A stretch of 64,000 nt of DNA from an uncultured Clostridium sp. (GTDB taxonomy: Bacteria; Bacillota; Clostridia; Clostridiales; Clostridiaceae), in the NCBI GenBank assembly GCA_902785295.1, contig CACZYK010000034.1:12588-76587 (forward strand), in the 5' to 3' direction. A program made the translations under genes and the position numbers. The notes below the pieces were generated by a model. It ran no database searches. It saw only the letters and a list, made by a program, of their open reading frames with translations, and was not told the DNA's origin. Shown piece after piece: positions 10,930-20,305 of this stretch; the first letter of the stretch is position 1, and every line of letters starts with the position of its first letter.

Positions 10930-13900
10930 ATGGGAAATATAGGCTTTATTCTTATACAAGGTATTTTAGGAGCTTTTGCTGGATATATTACAAATACCTA
11001 TGCTGTTAATATGCTTTTTAAAGAATATACTCCTTTAAAATTAGGAGGAGTAGTCAAAAAAAATAAAGAGAAGTTTGTAGATGAAATTAGTTCTTTAGTA
11101 GAAGATGATATAATAAATGGAAATACATTAAAAGATAAAATTGAATCTGAAGAGTTTAAAGAAGCTATTTTAAAAGTAAGTAAAGATTTTTTTAATGAAT
11201 GTCTTCCAGAAAAAATTAATAGTAAAAAAATAAAAGAAATTCCAGGGTATTATGAAACAAGAACTCATATAGAAAATTATATAAGTTCTAATTTTAAAAA
11301 TATTTTTTCGGATTTATGTAATAATGCTTTAGAAAATTTTACTTTAGAGGATGTTTTAAAAAAGGAATATATAAACGAATTAAGTCAAAACTTATATAAT
11401 ATTATTTTAAAAGAAGCTGAAAATAATAAAGAACTTCAAGATATTATATATGATATCTATAATGAAAATACATCATTATGCTTAAATGATGTTTTAAGTG
11501 ATAATTCTAAAGAATTTTTAAAAGATAGTTTAGAAGATATGACAAGAAATTGTATATCATCAATAATAAATAATCCTGAAAAGCTTAAAGAATTTTTAGA
11601 AAAAGTTTATAATTGTCTTAATATTGATGATGCTATAGATAAACTTCAAATAAGCTTAAAAGATAAGAGCTTTTCAGAAATATTTACTGAAGAGGATATA
11701 AAAATCTTAAGTCATAATTTATATGATTATATTAATAAATACTTAAATAGTAATAATGGCTCTGAATTAATTTCAAATATATTAAATAAGGTATTAGATA
11801 TTTTAAGAAACATAGATTCTACATTATATAATATTTTGCCATCAAAATCTAAAAAAGAAATTCCTTTAAATGATGAAGATATAGAAATGCTAGATGAAAC
11901 AGCTTTTACATTATATGATATCATTCCTGAAAAGTTTGAAGATAGTATTTTTGATTTTATAAATAAAAGCTTAAATGAGTTTCTTCCATATGTAGCAGAA
12001 TGGGTTAAAGTAAATGAAGAAAATTTTAATGATTTAATAGAAGAATCTATAGATGAAGGTATTGGTGACCTTGATGAAGGTTTAAGAAAAAAAATAATAG
12101 AATTAGTAAGAAAAAATTTATTAAGTGATGTAGCTTCCTCTTCTGATATAATTGGTAAAATGTTAAATTACATAGATGATGATGAAACAAAAGAAGAGGT
12201 TTCTAAAGAACTTACAGAAAAGATTATAGTTTTTCTTAAAGAGACTAAAATAAAAGACTTAATAAATAAAATTGAAAGTTTAAATATACTAAATGATAAT
12301 ACAATTACAAAAATAACTAATAGTTTAAGGAACTCATTTTCAAAAAATGGAGAAGGCTTAATAAATAAGATATTATTAAAGCTTTCTTCAAAAAAGATAG
12401 GATTATTTTTGAAAATTGATTTAAAAGAACTTTTTGATAAAAGTGGTAAAAATAAAATTTATGAGTATATCCTTAAAAATAAAAAATCTTTAAATGAAAA
12501 AGCTGAAAAAATTTCTCTAGAATTTATAAATACTAAATATAATGAAATTTTAAATTTAAAGCTTAGAGAAATTATAAAAAGTGAAAAGGCAAAAAAGCTT
12601 TCAAAGGCTACTAAAGTCTTAGGAAGAAGGTATTTAAAGAAAAATAAATCTATTCCTAAAGTATTAAATGAAAAAATTCAAGAAAAACTTTATTCTTTAG
12701 ATTTAAAAGAAACTTATGAAAATAATAAAGAAGCTTTAAATAACTTTTTAACAAAGGTTTTAACAAAAGAAGTTAAAGTCAAATTAAATAAGTATGAAAA
12801 TAATGAAATAAATGACCTTGTTTTAAAAATTTCAAAAAAAGAAACTTCAGATTTTATATGTGAAAAAGGACATAAATATTTAAGTGAAAATGCAGAAAAC
12901 TTATTAAAAGGAAAAATTAAAAAAGTAATTTATGATAATCTTATAATTCAAGATGAAGATGAAATATGTAATATAGCTCAAAGATTTATGGGAAATCAGC
13001 TTAAGCCTATATCTATATTTGGAGGAGCATTAGGTCTTTTTGTTGGAATTATATTTGGATTTTTTACAGCAAATGCTTCCTTAAGCTTACCTATAAAAAC
13101 TATATCTTCTTGTATAATTATGGCTTCTATAGGTGTTTTAACTAATGTAATAGCTATAACAATGTTATTTAAGCCTTATACTAGAAATAAACTTTTAGCT
13201 AAAATTCCTTTACTTAAGCATTTTTCATTAGGATATATTCCTTCTCATAAAGATAATTTATCAGAAGGAATAGGTAATGTTATAGATAGAGAGCTTTTAA
13301 ATGGAGGAAAATTAAAAGAATTCTTTAAAAATAAACACGATATAGGAGTAAATGAACTTTCATCTTATATAAAAGCTGACAACTATAAATTAATTTTAAA
13401 CTTTATAACTAAAAAGAGTAATAGTATAGCAAATTCTTTATATAACTTTGTTAAAAGCATATTAACTAAAAGAAAACGTGTATTTAAATATTTATCTAAC
13501 ACTAAAGTAGGAAAATACTTAAAAAAATCTTATTTTAATAAAGCTATAGAAAAAGTTAAAGAAATTGATTATAGTACATTATTAAGTAAAAAATTAGAAA
13601 AAATTAAAGATGATAAAAAGAATATAAATAACATAGTTCCAAAAGAAAATTTAGAAATACTTGAAAATAAAATTGATGAAAAAATATTTTCTATTTTAAA
13701 TGAAAATTATTCAAAATTTTTCAAAGAGGAATTTATAAAAAGTATAATATTTAAAAATGAAGCATTATATGAAAAGGCAATAGATAAATCTTTAAGTAGT
13801 ATTTTAAATGAAACTACTATTGAAATTGTAAAAAATAAAGCTGAAGAATATACTAAAAACTTTATTTATTCAGATTTAAGAGTATATGCAAAAACTAAGG

Positions 13901-15165
13901 TTACAAATTTCCTTTCAAAAGAAATAGATGAAGATAAGACAATAGGAACTGCTTTTAATGGAGCAATAAAAATAACTTTAGATAAAAATCTATATAAATT
14001 AGGTGATTTTGTAGCTCTTCAATTAATAAAACTTGTAAAAAATAAAAAAGAAGATATAAAAACTCTTGTTAGCAATAAAGTTTCAGAAAATCTTAATTTC
14101 CTTGAAAAGATGGCCTATAATTTTATGGGTGGAGATGAAATTTTAAGCAATTGTGTAGATGTTCTTATAGATAAAAAAATAGAAGGTTTTATAAATGATA
14201 GAGTATTTGAAATAGCAGGGGTATTAAATGCAGGATTAAATAATGTTATATACCCAAAAGAAATAAGAGTTCTTCAATTAAAAGCAAGTGAAATAAATAC
14301 AGACAAAGTAATAGATAATATTTTTGATATGCTATATAGTACAGATAGCTTAAAAGAAGATATAGATAATATTATAAATGTATCTCTAAATAAAATAACA
14401 AATATAAAATTAAAAACTGTTTTATATAATGTTAATTTAGATAGCTTAGATAAGGTTTATAATAAATTTAATAAAGATATAATTATTGTATTAAATGAGT
14501 TAAGCAAAAACTTTAATAAAAATATAAATGAAGCTTCATTGTATCTAAATAGTATAGCTAAAGAATATTATATTATTCCTATAAAAAATCTTAGCCTAGA
14601 TAATATAAAATATGAAGATATTAAATATTCTACAGATTTTATATTAAATAAAGTTTTAAACAGTAATAGTTTTAATATTCATGTAGAAAAGATTTCAAAT
14701 AAGTTGTATGATAATATAGAAAGTCATAAAATTTCATACTTTATAGGTAATGAATCAATAAAAAATATGATAGATTTTATATTTGAAAATGAACATTTTA
14801 ACTTAATAAACATTGAAATATTAGATAAAAATATACAAAATATTTCAAATAATATAAATGAAATTGTTGATGATAAAACTAAAGATTATTTAACATTTAT
14901 CGTTTGTGATGGACTTTTAAGTTCTGTAATAAATAATATGCAGAATTTAATTTATAGTGTTCATTTAAAAGAAATTACAAAAACACAAATTGATAAAATG
15001 GACCCTAGAGAAATTCATGAATTATTTAAATCATTTGCAGGTGAATTCTTTAATAAATTATATTTATATGGTTCATTTGGATTTGTATTTGGAATAAATA
15101 TATATCTATCAGTTTTATTAACAATAGCTTATTTTATAAATGATTATCAAGTAAATAAAAAATAG
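10930..15165 (+). CDS. Giant tandem DUF445 membrane protein
   Basis: About 1411 residues, very Lys/Asn/Ile rich and mostly helical. DUF445 proteins are membrane-anchored, of unknown role, and usually around 400 residues. This one contains two copies of the family signature. Near the N terminus a membrane helix is followed by GYITNTYAVNMLFKEYTP. Near residue 715 there is a second pair of membrane helices followed by GVLTNVIAITMLFKPYT. A third membrane segment closes the C terminus. So long soluble arms, about 650 residues each, lie between membrane anchors. The start at ATG 10930 is preferred over an upstream TTG because GGGGTGAT sits eight bases before it. It is in line with miaA and the next gene. 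Confidence 0.8.
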   Translation: MGNIGFILIQGILGAFAGYITNTYAVNMLFKEYTPLKLGGVVKKNKEKFVDEISSLVEDDIINGNTLKDKIESEEFKEAILKVSKDFFNECLPEKINSKKIKEIPGYYETRTHIENYISSNFKNIFSDLCNNALENFTLEDVLKKEYINELSQNLYNIILKEAENNKELQDIIYDIYNENTSLCLNDVLSDNSKEFLKDSLEDMTRNCISSIINNPEKLKEFLEKVYNCLNIDDAIDKLQISLKDKSFSEIFTEEDIKILSHNLYDYINKYLNSNNGSELISNILNKVLDILRNIDSTLYNILPSKSKKEIPLNDEDIEMLDETAFTLYDIIPEKFEDSIFDFINKSLNEFLPYVAEWVKVNEENFNDLIEESIDEGIGDLDEGLRKKIIELVRKNLLSDVASSSDIIGKMLNYIDDDETKEEVSKELTEKIIVFLKETKIKDLINKIESLNILNDNTITKITNSLRNSFSKNGEGLINKILLKLSSKKIGLFLKIDLKELFDKSGKNKIYEYILKNKKSLNEKAEKISLEFINTKYNEILNLKLREIIKSEKAKKLSKATKVLGRRYLKKNKSIPKVLNEKIQEKLYSLDLKETYENNKEALNNFLTKVLTKEVKVKLNKYENNEINDLVLKISKKETSDFICEKGHKYLSENAENLLKGKIKKVIYDNLIIQDEDEICNIAQRFMGNQLKPISIFGGALGLFVGIIFGFFTANASLSLPIKTISSCIIMASIGVLTNVIAITMLFKPYTRNKLLAKIPLLKHFSLGYIPSHKDNLSEGIGNVIDRELLNGGKLKEFFKNKHDIGVNELSSYIKADNYKLILNFITKKSNSIANSLYNFVKSILTKRKRVFKYLSNTKVGKYLKKSYFNKAIEKVKEIDYSTLLSKKLEKIKDDKKNINNIVPKENLEILENKIDEKIFSILNENYSKFFKEEFIKSIIFKNEALYEKAIDKSLSSILNETTIEIVKNKAEEYTKNFIYSDLRVYAKTKVTNFLSKEIDEDKTIGTAFNGAIKITLDKNLYKLGDFVALQLIKLVKNKKEDIKTLVSNKVSENLNFLEKMAYNFMGGDEILSNCVDVLIDKKIEGFINDRVFEIAGVLNAGLNNVIYPKEIRVLQLKASEINTDKVIDNIFDMLYSTDSLKEDIDNIINVSLNKITNIKLKTVLYNVNLDSLDKVYNKFNKDIIIVLNELSKNFNKNINEASLYLNSIAKEYYIIPIKNLSLDNIKYEDIKYSTDFILNKVLNSNSFNIHVEKISNKLYDNIESHKISYFIGNESIKNMIDFIFENEHFNLINIEILDKNIQNISNNINEIVDDKTKDYLTFIVCDGLLSSVINNMQNLIYSVHLKEITKTQIDKMDPREIHELFKSFAGEFFNKLYLYGSFGFVFGINIYLSVLLTIAYFINDYQVNKK

Positions 15166-15185
15166 TATAAATTTTGGAGGAATAT

Positions 15186-16466
15186 ATGTTAAACTTAACA
15201 AAAGAATTATTAAAAAGCCAATATGGATTTAAGGAGGAAACCTTTGATTTATATGAAAGAGCATTAAAAGATGTTGAAGAGGAATTTAAAAAGTATGATG
15301 AAATAAGAGAATTTAATCAAATGAAGGTTTTAAAAGCCTTCCAAGAAGAAAGAATAAGCGATTCTCATTTTACTAATTCTTCAGGATACGGATATGATGA
15401 TATAGGAAGAGATTCTTTAGACAAGGTTTATGCAAGAGTATTTAATGCAGAAGCTGCCTTAGTTAGACCTCATTTTGTTAATGGTACTCATGCTATAGGT
15501 GCTGCTTTATTTGGAAACTTAAGACCTAATGATACCCTTTTATGTATTGCAGGAAAACCATATGATACCCTACATAATATAATTGGAATCACAGGGAATG
15601 AAAATATAGGTTCTTTAAAAGAATATGGAGTAAAATATAAACAAGTAGATTTAAAAGAAAATGGAAAGTTTGACTTTGAAAAAATAGAAGAAGCTCTAAA
15701 AGATGAAAGCATAAAAATTGTACATATTCAAAGAAGTACAGGATATGGATGGAGAAATGCATTCCTTGTTTCAGAAATAGGAGAGGCCATAAGCTTTGTT
15801 AAAAATTTAAGAAAAGATGTATTTGTTTTTGTAGATAATTGTTATGGTGAATTTATAGATACAATAGAACCAACAGATGTTGGAGCAGATTTAATTGCAG
15901 GTTCTTTAATTAAAAACATAGGTGGAGGAATAGCTCCTTCTGGTGGATATATAGTAGGTAAAAAGGATTTAGTAGAACAAGCTGCATTTAGATTAACTGT
16001 TCCTGGAATAGGAGGAGAGTGTGGAGCTACATTTGGTCTTATGAGAAGCCTCTTCCAAGGATTATTCTTAGCACCTCATGTTGCTATGGAAGCTGTTAAA
16101 GGGGCAATTTTCTGTGCAAGAATAATGGAAATTGCAGGTTTTGAAGTACTTCCTAAATATACAGATAAAAGAAGTGATATAATTCAAGCAATTAAATTTG
16201 GAGAACCAGAAAAGCTTATTAAATTCTGTAAGGGAATACAATATGGTTCACCAATAGATTCTTATGTAGAATGTGAGCCATGGGACATGCCAGGATACCA
16301 AGACCAAGTTATAATGGCAGCAGGAGCATTTGTACAAGGTTCATCAATAGAACTATCAGCAGATGCACCAATAAGAGAACCATATATAGCATACCTTCAA
16401 GGTGGACTAACCTTTGACCATGCTAAAATAGGAATTCTTATAGCACTTAATAATATATTAAAATAA
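15186..16466 (+). CDS. Methionine gamma-lyase/aluminium-resistance family PLP enzyme (YnbB-like)
   Basis: A 426-residue fold-type I pyridoxal-phosphate protein related to cystathionine/methionine lyases. The PLP lysine is expected in AGSLIKNIGGG, and the FVDNCYGEF segment supplies the cofactor-binding Asp. The SHFTNSSGYGYDD region near the N terminus is typical of the YnbB-type family. Substrate is unknown: members are annotated methionine gamma-lyase or aluminium resistance protein with little direct proof. The start ATG 15186 follows TTTTGGAGG; an upstream in-frame TTG would overlap that site. It follows DUF445 by 20 bases, so probably one transcript. Confidence 0.88.
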   Translation: MLNLTKELLKSQYGFKEETFDLYERALKDVEEEFKKYDEIREFNQMKVLKAFQEERISDSHFTNSSGYGYDDIGRDSLDKVYARVFNAEAALVRPHFVNGTHAIGAALFGNLRPNDTLLCIAGKPYDTLHNIIGITGNENIGSLKEYGVKYKQVDLKENGKFDFEKIEEALKDESIKIVHIQRSTGYGWRNAFLVSEIGEAISFVKNLRKDVFVFVDNCYGEFIDTIEPTDVGADLIAGSLIKNIGGGIAPSGGYIVGKKDLVEQAAFRLTVPGIGGECGATFGLMRSLFQGLFLAPHVAMEAVKGAIFCARIMEIAGFEVLPKYTDKRSDIIQAIKFGEPEKLIKFCKGIQYGSPIDSYVECEPWDMPGYQDQVIMAAGAFVQGSSIELSADAPIREPYIAYLQGGLTFDHAKIGILIALNNILK

Positions 16467-16487
16467 GGGGAAAAATAATATAAATAA

Positions 16488-16582
16488 GGAGCAGTTGCAA
16501 AAAAAATATTCCACATAATTATCGTGCTTTATATATAAAATATGCTATATATTATGATTAAAATTCTTTTTGCAAAGCTTCC
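16488..16582. repeat. Hairpin element F: GGAGCAGTTGCA-type stem with AT-rich insert
   Basis: Arms GGAGCAGTTGCAAAAA (16488-16503) and TTTTTGCAAAGCTTCC (16567-16582) pair with a few mismatches around about 60 bases of AT-rich insert. The insert carries AAATATGCTATATATTATGATTA (16539-16561), which is identical at 61513-61535. It lies 21 bases after the PLP enzyme and probably terminates it. Confidence 0.7.
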
Positions 16583-16623
16583 TTTTATTTAAGCAAATTA
16601 GTATCAATATAGAGGTAGAAGGT

Positions 16624-17409
16624 ATGAATATAGATAACAGTATCAATGGTGTATCTGATATAAGATCATCATCTCAAGGTTTATATTTTAAATATGATAA
16701 ATATATTGATAATACACGTTATTTAGTTAAAACAGGAAGATTAATAGGTAATCGATTTTCACCATTAGAACCAGTATCTGAATGTCTAGCCTATGATATA
16801 GGTAAATTATTAGGTATATCTATTGCAGAATATTCTTTGGCAACAGTAGATTTATCTTATAATAATATTATATATAAAGATACTTTAATTTGTAGAAGTA
16901 AATGGTTTTTAAATGATAATGATGAATTTAATAGCGTTAGAAGTTTATATTTAGGTACTTCAATGAATGATTTATATAAAAATATTATAACAGATTTTCC
17001 TAATCAAAGATTAAATATTGATAATATGATAGTTTTTGATTTTCTTATTAATAATACTGATAGACACTGGAGAAATTTTGGCTTTATTAATAACAATATT
17101 TTATCACCATTATATGATAATGGCTTAAGTTTAGGAGCTGATATAGAGGATATAACTTTTTTAGATGAAACAATTGAAGATTTGCTTCTAGATTGTGATT
17201 ACAATAAGTGTTTTAATACATGCAATAGAGAGCAGTTAGGTTTAGTAAAATACCATAGTTTAGATTTAGATAACCTTGAGAAAAACTATGTATCTTTAAT
17301 TCAATCTTATAGCAAGTATTTAAAGCCATATAGAATTGAATTTATAATACAACTATTAAAGGAGAGAATTCACTATGTTAGAGAGTTACAATTTTCTAAG
17401 AAAAGATAA
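16624..17409 (+). CDS. HipA-like Ser/Thr kinase domain protein
   Basis: About 261 residues. The C-terminal half shows the HipA-type catalytic loop NNTDRHWRNFGF, with the catalytic Asp and metal-binding Asn, followed by LYDNGLSLG, the equivalent of the DFG metal-binding motif. The N-terminal part has KYIDNTRYLVKTG, where Lys may be the ATP-binding residue. It is shorter than classical HipA (about 440 residues) and lacks the N-terminal subdomain, recalling split HipT-type and CtkA-type kinases. The start is ATG 16624 behind AGAGGTAGAAGG; an upstream TTG lies inside the hairpin element. It overlaps the next gene by 35 bases. No HipB-like antitoxin gene is adjacent. Confidence 0.75.
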   Translation: MNIDNSINGVSDIRSSSQGLYFKYDKYIDNTRYLVKTGRLIGNRFSPLEPVSECLAYDIGKLLGISIAEYSLATVDLSYNNIIYKDTLICRSKWFLNDNDEFNSVRSLYLGTSMNDLYKNIITDFPNQRLNIDNMIVFDFLINNTDRHWRNFGFINNNILSPLYDNGLSLGADIEDITFLDETIEDLLLDCDYNKCFNTCNREQLGLVKYHSLDLDNLEKNYVSLIQSYSKYLKPYRIEFIIQLLKERIHYVRELQFSKKR

Positions 17410-17713
17410 GATAATAGGATTATTAAATTATGATACAGATACTAAAAAGTTTACTTTTACAAAGTTATCTAAAAGAAAAGAAGATTATCCAACTCCTTTC
17501 TTTTTTCATACTTCTTTTAATGAAGAGGTAAATGAAGATATTTTATATAATTATTTAGAAGAGCGTGTTATAGATAAACATAATGTGGCTGTTGACGAAG
17601 TTTTAGATAATATAGGATTAGTAGATTGGGATTTATATGGAATTTTAAAGTATACTAATGGTAGAACTAACAGAGATATGTTTTGGATAGACTTTAAACA
17701 TAGAATTAAGTAA
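17375..17713 (+). CDS. Small partner of the HipA-like kinase
   Basis: 112 residues starting with LRKDKIIGLLNYDTDTK, a beta-strand pattern reminiscent of the N-terminal subdomain of HipA-type proteins (GxLxYxxxxxxF). It starts inside the kinase gene at ATG 17375 with AAAGGAGAG in front, so translation is coupled. I infer that it supplies, as a separate chain, the part missing from the kinase or acts as its regulator, as HipS does in split HipBST systems; gene order is reversed compared with those. Sequence similarity to HipS cannot be shown from here. Confidence 0.6.
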   Translation: MLESYNFLRKDKIIGLLNYDTDTKKFTFTKLSKRKEDYPTPFFFHTSFNEEVNEDILYNYLEERVIDKHNVAVDEVLDNIGLVDWDLYGILKYTNGRTNRDMFWIDFKHRIK

Positions 17714-17745
17714 ATTTATGTTTTAATAATTTAGGAGGTTTTAGT

Positions 17746-18324
17746 ATGGAATTTATAAGTGATTATACTACAGAAGAATGGATAAATGGAAGAAGATTAA
17801 TGTCACCTAGACCAAGACTAAATCATATGAATACATTAGATGAATTAACTTCACAATTTAAGAATTATTTTAGAAATAGCAAATGTAAAGCTAGACAAGA
17901 ATATGCTTTATTCTTAACTAAAGACAATATAGATGAAATACTAACTAACAAAACTAAATTAAGAAAACTCTTAACTTCTAAGAAAGCTGAAGTAGTTCCT
18001 GATTTAATGGTGTATTGTGATGAAAAGCAGGAATTTTATAGAGGAATTATAGGAATACCACAGATAATAGTAGAGGTATTATCACCTAGTAATTCTGATG
18101 ATGATACAGTAGAGAAATTTTTATTATATGCAGAATATGGAGTATTAGAATATTGGATTGTTTCTCCAATTAGTAAGAAAGTTAAGATATATAGACTAGA
18201 TACAAATAATGAATATAAATTATTTTCAGAAAAGGACTTTACTGATATATCAGTATCAAGTATATATAGTGAATTGAAGATAAATTTATCAAATGTAAAT
18301 TTAGTTGAAGAACCAAACTGGTAA
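17746..18324 (+). CDS. Uma2-family PD-(D/E)XK nuclease-like protein
   Basis: 192 residues with the Uma2 core: the acidic PDLMVYCD strand, IIVEVLSPSN (Glu and Ser-Pro-Ser pattern of the PD-(D/E)XK site) and LYAEYGVLEYWIV. Uma2 proteins are widespread in cyanobacteria and Firmicutes and have no proven role. The ribosome site TAGGAGG precedes the ATG. It is in line with the HipA-like pair, 32 bases downstream. A second, distantly related copy lies at 61.6-62.1 kb. Confidence 0.85.
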   Translation: MEFISDYTTEEWINGRRLMSPRPRLNHMNTLDELTSQFKNYFRNSKCKARQEYALFLTKDNIDEILTNKTKLRKLLTSKKAEVVPDLMVYCDEKQEFYRGIIGIPQIIVEVLSPSNSDDDTVEKFLLYAEYGVLEYWIVSPISKKVKIYRLDTNNEYKLFSEKDFTDISVSSIYSELKINLSNVNLVEEPNW

Positions 18325-18344
18325 TTAAGAAAACTTGAATATAA

Positions 18345-18434
18345 AATCTTCAAAAGTTAAAATCATACAAGGAACTCCTTGATTCGGGTGTTATTACTCA
18401 AAAAGATTTTAATAAAAAAAGTCAGAATTGTTAA
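18345..18434 (+). pseudogene. Remnant of a SHOCT domain C terminus
   Basis: A short open stretch, with no start codon or ribosome site, ends in KLKSYKELLDSGVITQKDF followed by a few residues and TAA. This is the signature of the SHOCT domain (KLKELLDSGxITxEEF), usually found at the C terminus of bacterial proteins. The body of the parent gene is absent; a stop lies immediately upstream in this frame. It is evidence of gene loss in this island. Confidence 0.65.
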
Positions 18435-18492
18435 ATTTGTAGTTGATTTTTTAAGCATCAATTCTTAATTATTAAGTTAGGAGGAATAATTT

Positions 18493-18675
18493 ATGTCTAC
18501 TATATATAGAAATTCATTAGGACAGTCATTAGGATATTCACATAAAGATGGTTCAACTACAACTTATTCAGATTCATTAGGAAGAGCAAAAGGTATTAGT
18601 ACTACTATGGGAGATACTACTACTTTAAGAGATTCTTTAGGAAGAAGAAAATTTATTACCAGATTTAATAGGTAA
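18493..18675 (+). CDS. Small DSLGR repeat protein
   Basis: 60 residues made of repeated units: NSLGQSLGYSHKDGSTTTYS, then DSLGRAKGISTTMGDTTTLR, then DSLGRRKF, where the frame departs. The unit is about 20 residues with a conserved (N/D)SLG and a T-rich strand, suggesting a repetitive beta structure like RHS or YD-type repeats in miniature. A good site AGGAGG precedes the ATG. The third unit is interrupted: one base removed in the GAAGAAGAAAA tract near 18641-18650 would join it directly to the peptidase-like frame that follows. Function unknown. Confidence 0.55.
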   Translation: MSTIYRNSLGQSLGYSHKDGSTTTYSDSLGRAKGISTTMGDTTTLRDSLGRRKFITRFNR

Positions 18676-19372
18676 ATCTGTTGAAGTTAATGAGGAGCAA
18701 TTTTCTGAGCTATATAAAGTAGTAAAAAAAGTATGTAAAATTAGTGATACAAAAATACCTAAAATATACATATATGAAAGCTTTTATTATGATGTTAATG
18801 CGGAAGGATATGATAACCCTTGGATACAAATTTCATCAAAAACATTAGAAGATTTTACTGAAAAAGAACTTGAATTTGCTATAGCAAGACAAGTATGTCA
18901 TATAAAAGAAAATCATATAAAATATGAAATATTATGTGAACAATTTTCAAAAGCATTAGGTATAATAAGCCAGGTAGGAACAAATGCAGTATCATTTATT
19001 CCATTAGCATCTACAATTAGTAAAGAAGCTTTAGATGTATATAGTTCAACTTTTAAATTAGCAGCATGTCAGTGGAGTAGAGTATCAGAATATACAGCAG
19101 ATAATTTTGCATACTTAGTATGTAATGATATTAATGCAAGTGTATCAGAAATAATGAAACAAATTTTAAATAGTAAAAGATTAGCAGAAGGAATGAAATT
19201 GAAAAGTTTTCTTAAACAAGCAGATGTTATTAACTCTATGACCTCACCTATATCTATTTATTCTATTTTAGATGAGCAAATTCCATATGGACCATTTAGA
19301 ATAAAGGAATTAATTGGTTTTGCAAGCAGTATAGAAACTAAAAAAAATATATTAAAGGTATCAAGTAATTAA
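18641..19372 (+). pseudogene. M48-like metallopeptidase relative, N-terminally broken and lacking HExxH
   Basis: An open frame of about 243 residues without a recognisable start begins after a TAG at 18638-18640. It reads like Clostridium M48-type peptidases: KIPKIYIYESFYYDVNA, then ELEFAIARQVCHIKENH at the place where the family has an HExxH zinc helix. Here it is RQVCH, so the catalytic Glu and first His are gone. The end of the protein (to 19372) is intact. Only a piece from an internal ATG (19154) would be translated conventionally. It is either a pseudogene, or the C-terminal part of a fusion with the DSLGR protein disrupted by a one-base frameshift. Confidence 0.65.
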
Positions 19373-19404
19373 AATCTTAATAGTAAGATAAAGAAAAAAA
19401 CATA

Positions 19405-19451
19405 TTAAAAGAAATTGACTACTCATTTCATGGATAGTCAATTTCTTTTAA
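19405..19451. terminator. Bidirectional terminator between the island and lexA
   Basis: Perfect 17-base arms TTAAAAGAAATTGACTA (19405-19421) and its complement (19435-19451), with A and T runs on both sides. It serves the plus-strand island and the minus-strand lexA. Confidence 0.85.
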
Positions 19452-19498
19452 TATTAGTTTTAATTTTTTTATAAATTATTCTTAAAAATTAAAATTAA

Positions 19499-20104
19499 CT
19501 AATATTGTCTGTATATACCTACAAGCTTTCCTAAGATGCTACAGTTTTCTACTATGATAGGGTCCATTGTATCATTCTCTGGTTGTAATCTAAAGTGACC
19601 ATTTTCTTTAAAGAATCTTTTTATGGTAGCTTCATTATCAATTAATGCAACTACTATGTCTCCATTTTCTGCTGATTCTTTTTTTTCTATAATAGCTAAA
19701 TCATTATCATTAATACCAATATTTATCATGCTTTGCCCAGTTACTCTTAGCATAAAAAGTTCTCTATCGTGTTTTACATATTCAAGTGGGACTGGGAATG
19801 TATCTTCAATGTTTTCTGTGGCTAGAATAGGAAGTCCTGCTGTTACTTTTCCTATTATTGGAATGTTTATCATTTCTTTTTTGCTTTGATTAAGTTCAGC
19901 AATTTCTAAAGCTCTTGGTTTTGAAGGATCTCTTTTTATAAGTCCTTTTTTTTCTAATCTTTTTAAATGTCCATGAACTGTTGAAGTAGAGCTTAATCCT
20001 ACCGCCTCACATATTTCTCTTACAGAAGGGGGGTAGCCTTTATTTTCTGTATATGTTTTTAAAAAATTGTATATTTCAAGTTGTTTATCTTTTATATCTA
20101 TCAT
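19499..20104 (-). CDS. lexA: SOS repressor LexA
   Basis: 201 residues. The N-terminal winged helix-turn-helix (1-65) includes [20 protein letters not shown]. The autocleavage site is Ala89-Gly90 in KVTAGLP. The serine-lysine protease dyad is Ser125 (VTGQSM) and Lys162 (ATIKRF). On DNA damage RecA filaments trigger self-cleavage and release the SOS genes. The gene is monocistronic with two sites matching GAACnnnnGTTY in its own promoter, implying autoregulation. A strong GAGGTGG site precedes the ATG. Confidence 0.98.
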   Translation of the reverse strand: MIDIKDKQLEIYNFLKTYTENKGYPPSVREICEAVGLSSTSTVHGHLKRLEKKGLIKRDPSKPRALEIAELNQSKKEMINIPIIGKVTAGLPILATENIEDTFPVPLEYVKHDRELFMLRVTGQSMINIGINDNDLAIIEKKESAENGDIVVALIDNEATIKRFFKENGHFRLQPENDTMDPIIVENCSILGKLVGIYRQY

Positions 20105-20132
20105 GAAACCACCTCACTATATTATTAATAAT

Positions 20133-20186
20133 AATATAACATATTTTCATCAAGTAATCAAACTTATGTTCTCAAAACCTATGTTC
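20133..20186 (-). promoter_or_regulatory. lexA promoter with two SOS boxes
   Basis: On the minus strand -35 TTGATT (20156-20161), 17-base spacer and -10 TATATT (20133-20138). Two LexA-type sites are present: GAACATAAGTTT (20160-20171), overlapping the -35, and GAACATAGGTTT (20175-20186) just upstream. Both fit GAACnnnnGTTY, the Gram-positive SOS consensus. Their centres are 15 bases apart. Confidence 0.8.
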
Positions 20187-20305
20187 CTTCCTGAACTACA
20201 GACAGTTATTATGTTATAAGTAATATATCTTTTAAGAAAAAATAATTTTTTATGACTAAATATAAAAAGAAATTAAGATATAATAGTACTTGAGGTGATA
20301 TTAAA

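Noticed and set aside
16570..16623. Upstream TTG start for the HipA-like kinase
   Set aside because: It lies inside the right arm of hairpin element F and has no ribosome site; ATG 16624 has a good one.
19154..19372. Separate 72-residue gene
   Set aside because: It is only the tail of a frame open from 18641 with continuous M48-like protein sense; no ribosome site precedes the internal ATG.
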